A program made the translations under genes and the position numbers. From Bacteroidota bacterium (GTDB lineage: Bacteria; Bacteroidota; Bacteroidia; NS11-12g; UBA9320), in NCBI GenBank assembly GCA_016124755.1, contig WGNA01000005.1, positions 62,001 through 126,000 on the forward strand: a stretch of DNA of 64,000 nucleotides, given 5' to 3'. Below the pieces are notes generated by a model that did no database searches, was not told the DNA's origin, and was given only the letters and a program-made list of their open reading frames with translations. This document shows positions 63,341 through 64,000 of this stretch, one piece after another; position 1 is the first letter of the stretch; every line of letters starts with the position of its first letter.

Positions 63341-64000
63341 AACGCAGCGAGAAATTAGTAACCGTAATTCCTTCGAGATCCGGGAGTAACCGTGTACCAA
63401 TGAAAGGCATGAGGTTACTCGGAGACAAGACTCTGATTGAATATACGATTGCGGCTGTTAAGGGAAGTAAATATCTGTCGAACCAGATCTATATAAATTC
63501 TGACGGTACACAATGGGGCAAGCTGGCTGAAGATCTTGGGGTTAAATACTACCATCGCAGACCAGAACTGGCAACGAGTAAATCTATGATCGACGATTAC
63601 CTGTACGACTTTATGTGCAACGTTGAAATGGACTATCTCGCGGTAATCACCCCAACTGCTCCTTTTGTTTCTTCAACAGACCTTGACAATGCATGGGAAG
63701 CTTATGCCAAGAGCGAAGCCAATACGGTTATTTCGGCAGAGGCGATTCAGACACACTGTTTTTTTAACGGTTCCAGTCTGAACTTTTCAACCGACGGGCA
63801 GCTTCCACGTTCACAGGATCTCACACCGGTTCACGCTTTAAATTTTTTAATTGCCATTTACGATTGCACATTCTTCAAAAAACAATACGAAGAAAAAGGG
63901 TATGCGGTTTTAGGAGGCAAGATCGACACCTTTATCCTCGATGATTTCGCCACGATCGATATTGATGAGGAAAAGGATTTCATAATGGCGGAATTGGCAC
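63337..64000 (+). CDS. Second acylneuraminate-type cytidylyltransferase, cut off by window end
   Basis: 221 codons from ATG 63337, no stop within the window. VIPSRSGSNRVPMKGM is a variant of the CMP-sugar synthetase P-loop (IPARGGSKxxPxKN); INSDGTQWGKLAEDLGV and ITPTAPFVSSTDLD follow the NeuA/KdsB plan. It differs clearly from the neuA product at 54453, so the activated sugar is likely different. Start overlaps the GAPDH-like stop. The missing C-terminus should be short. Confidence 0.85.
   Translation, partial: MKRSEKLVTVIPSRSGSNRVPMKGMRLLGDKTLIEYTIAAVKGSKYLSNQIYINSDGTQWGKLAEDLGVKYYHRRPELATSKSMIDDYLYDFMCNVEMDYLAVITPTAPFVSSTDLDNAWEAYAKSEANTVISAEAIQTHCFFNGSSLNFSTDGQLPRSQDLTPVHALNFLIAIYDCTFFKKQYEEKGYAVLGGKIDTFILDDFATIDIDEEKDFIMAELA

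Overview
The window looks like a chromosomal segment of a free-living (probably aquatic) member of the Bacteroidota, most likely near the Flavobacteriia. Signs of this are a type IX secretion C-terminal sorting domain (gene at 21867), Bacteroidota-type promoters (TTG, 17-21 bases, TAnnTTTG) before several genes, weak Shine-Dalgarno sequences, DUF5686 and DUF349 proteins, and an M1 peptidase and a DPP-IV peptidase of the kinds common in this phylum. Species cannot be named from the sequence. There is no phage, transposase, CRISPR array or rRNA. One tRNA gene (Arg, anticodon TCG) is present.

Layout. 1-9.2 kb: an end-truncated DUF5686 protein (minus), two tandem MscS channels (plus), then a minus-strand block: small lipoprotein and barrel-like protein, a LolD-like ATPase, a very large M1 peptidase whose C-terminal third looks like an outer-membrane barrel, FolE and a PTPS-type pterin synthase. 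9.2-13.4 kb: an ECF sigma factor, a MacB-type ABC pair, a lipoprotein GDPD with an altered HRG motif. 13.4-19.2 kb: membrane proteins, including a module built around a small winged-helix regulator, with the same palindrome (ACTTTG-N5-CAAAGT) in front of two of its genes. 19.2-31.4 kb: housekeeping and accessory genes (YkuK-like, LuxC-like acyl-CoA reductase, PurC, NHL-repeat T9SS cargo, DEAD-box helicase, HMG-CoA lyase, DUF349 repeat protein, methyltransferase, a homologue of the queuosine-tRNA mannosyltransferase, MltG). 31.5-36.2 kb: dapB-lepB-fmt-OmpA run. 36-45.8 kb: CAP protein, tRNA-Arg, FAD oxidase, DPP-IV, WecB, two tandem POT peptide transporters.

46.0 kb to the end is one long plus-strand surface-polysaccharide locus that runs out of the window. 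It encodes a Wza-like export lipoprotein, a Wzc-type tyrosine autokinase with an 18-tyrosine Tyr-Gly tail, a winged-helix regulator, UDP-sugar dehydrogenase and UDP-glucuronate epimerase, a sialic-acid-type set neuB-neuC-neuA, a 2-hydroxyacid dehydrogenase, two sulfotransferases, a PIG-L deacetylase, a Wzx flippase, a CDP-glycerol-transferase-like glycosyltransferase, a HAD phosphatase, a GAPDH-like dehydrogenase with a remodelled active-site motif, and a second CMP-sugar synthetase-like enzyme. Most of these genes overlap by a few bases, so they are probably co-transcribed. The expected product is an acidic, sulfated, nonulosonate-containing polysaccharide. No Wzy polymerase and no initiating transferase lie inside the window.

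The points most worth a second look are the M1 peptidase-barrel fusion, the HAD/GAPDH-like/cytidylyltransferase trio at the end of the polysaccharide locus, the two regulator-plus-palindrome arrangements, and start codons that sit directly behind promoter -7 boxes (leaderless candidates). All functional statements come from motif reading without database searches.
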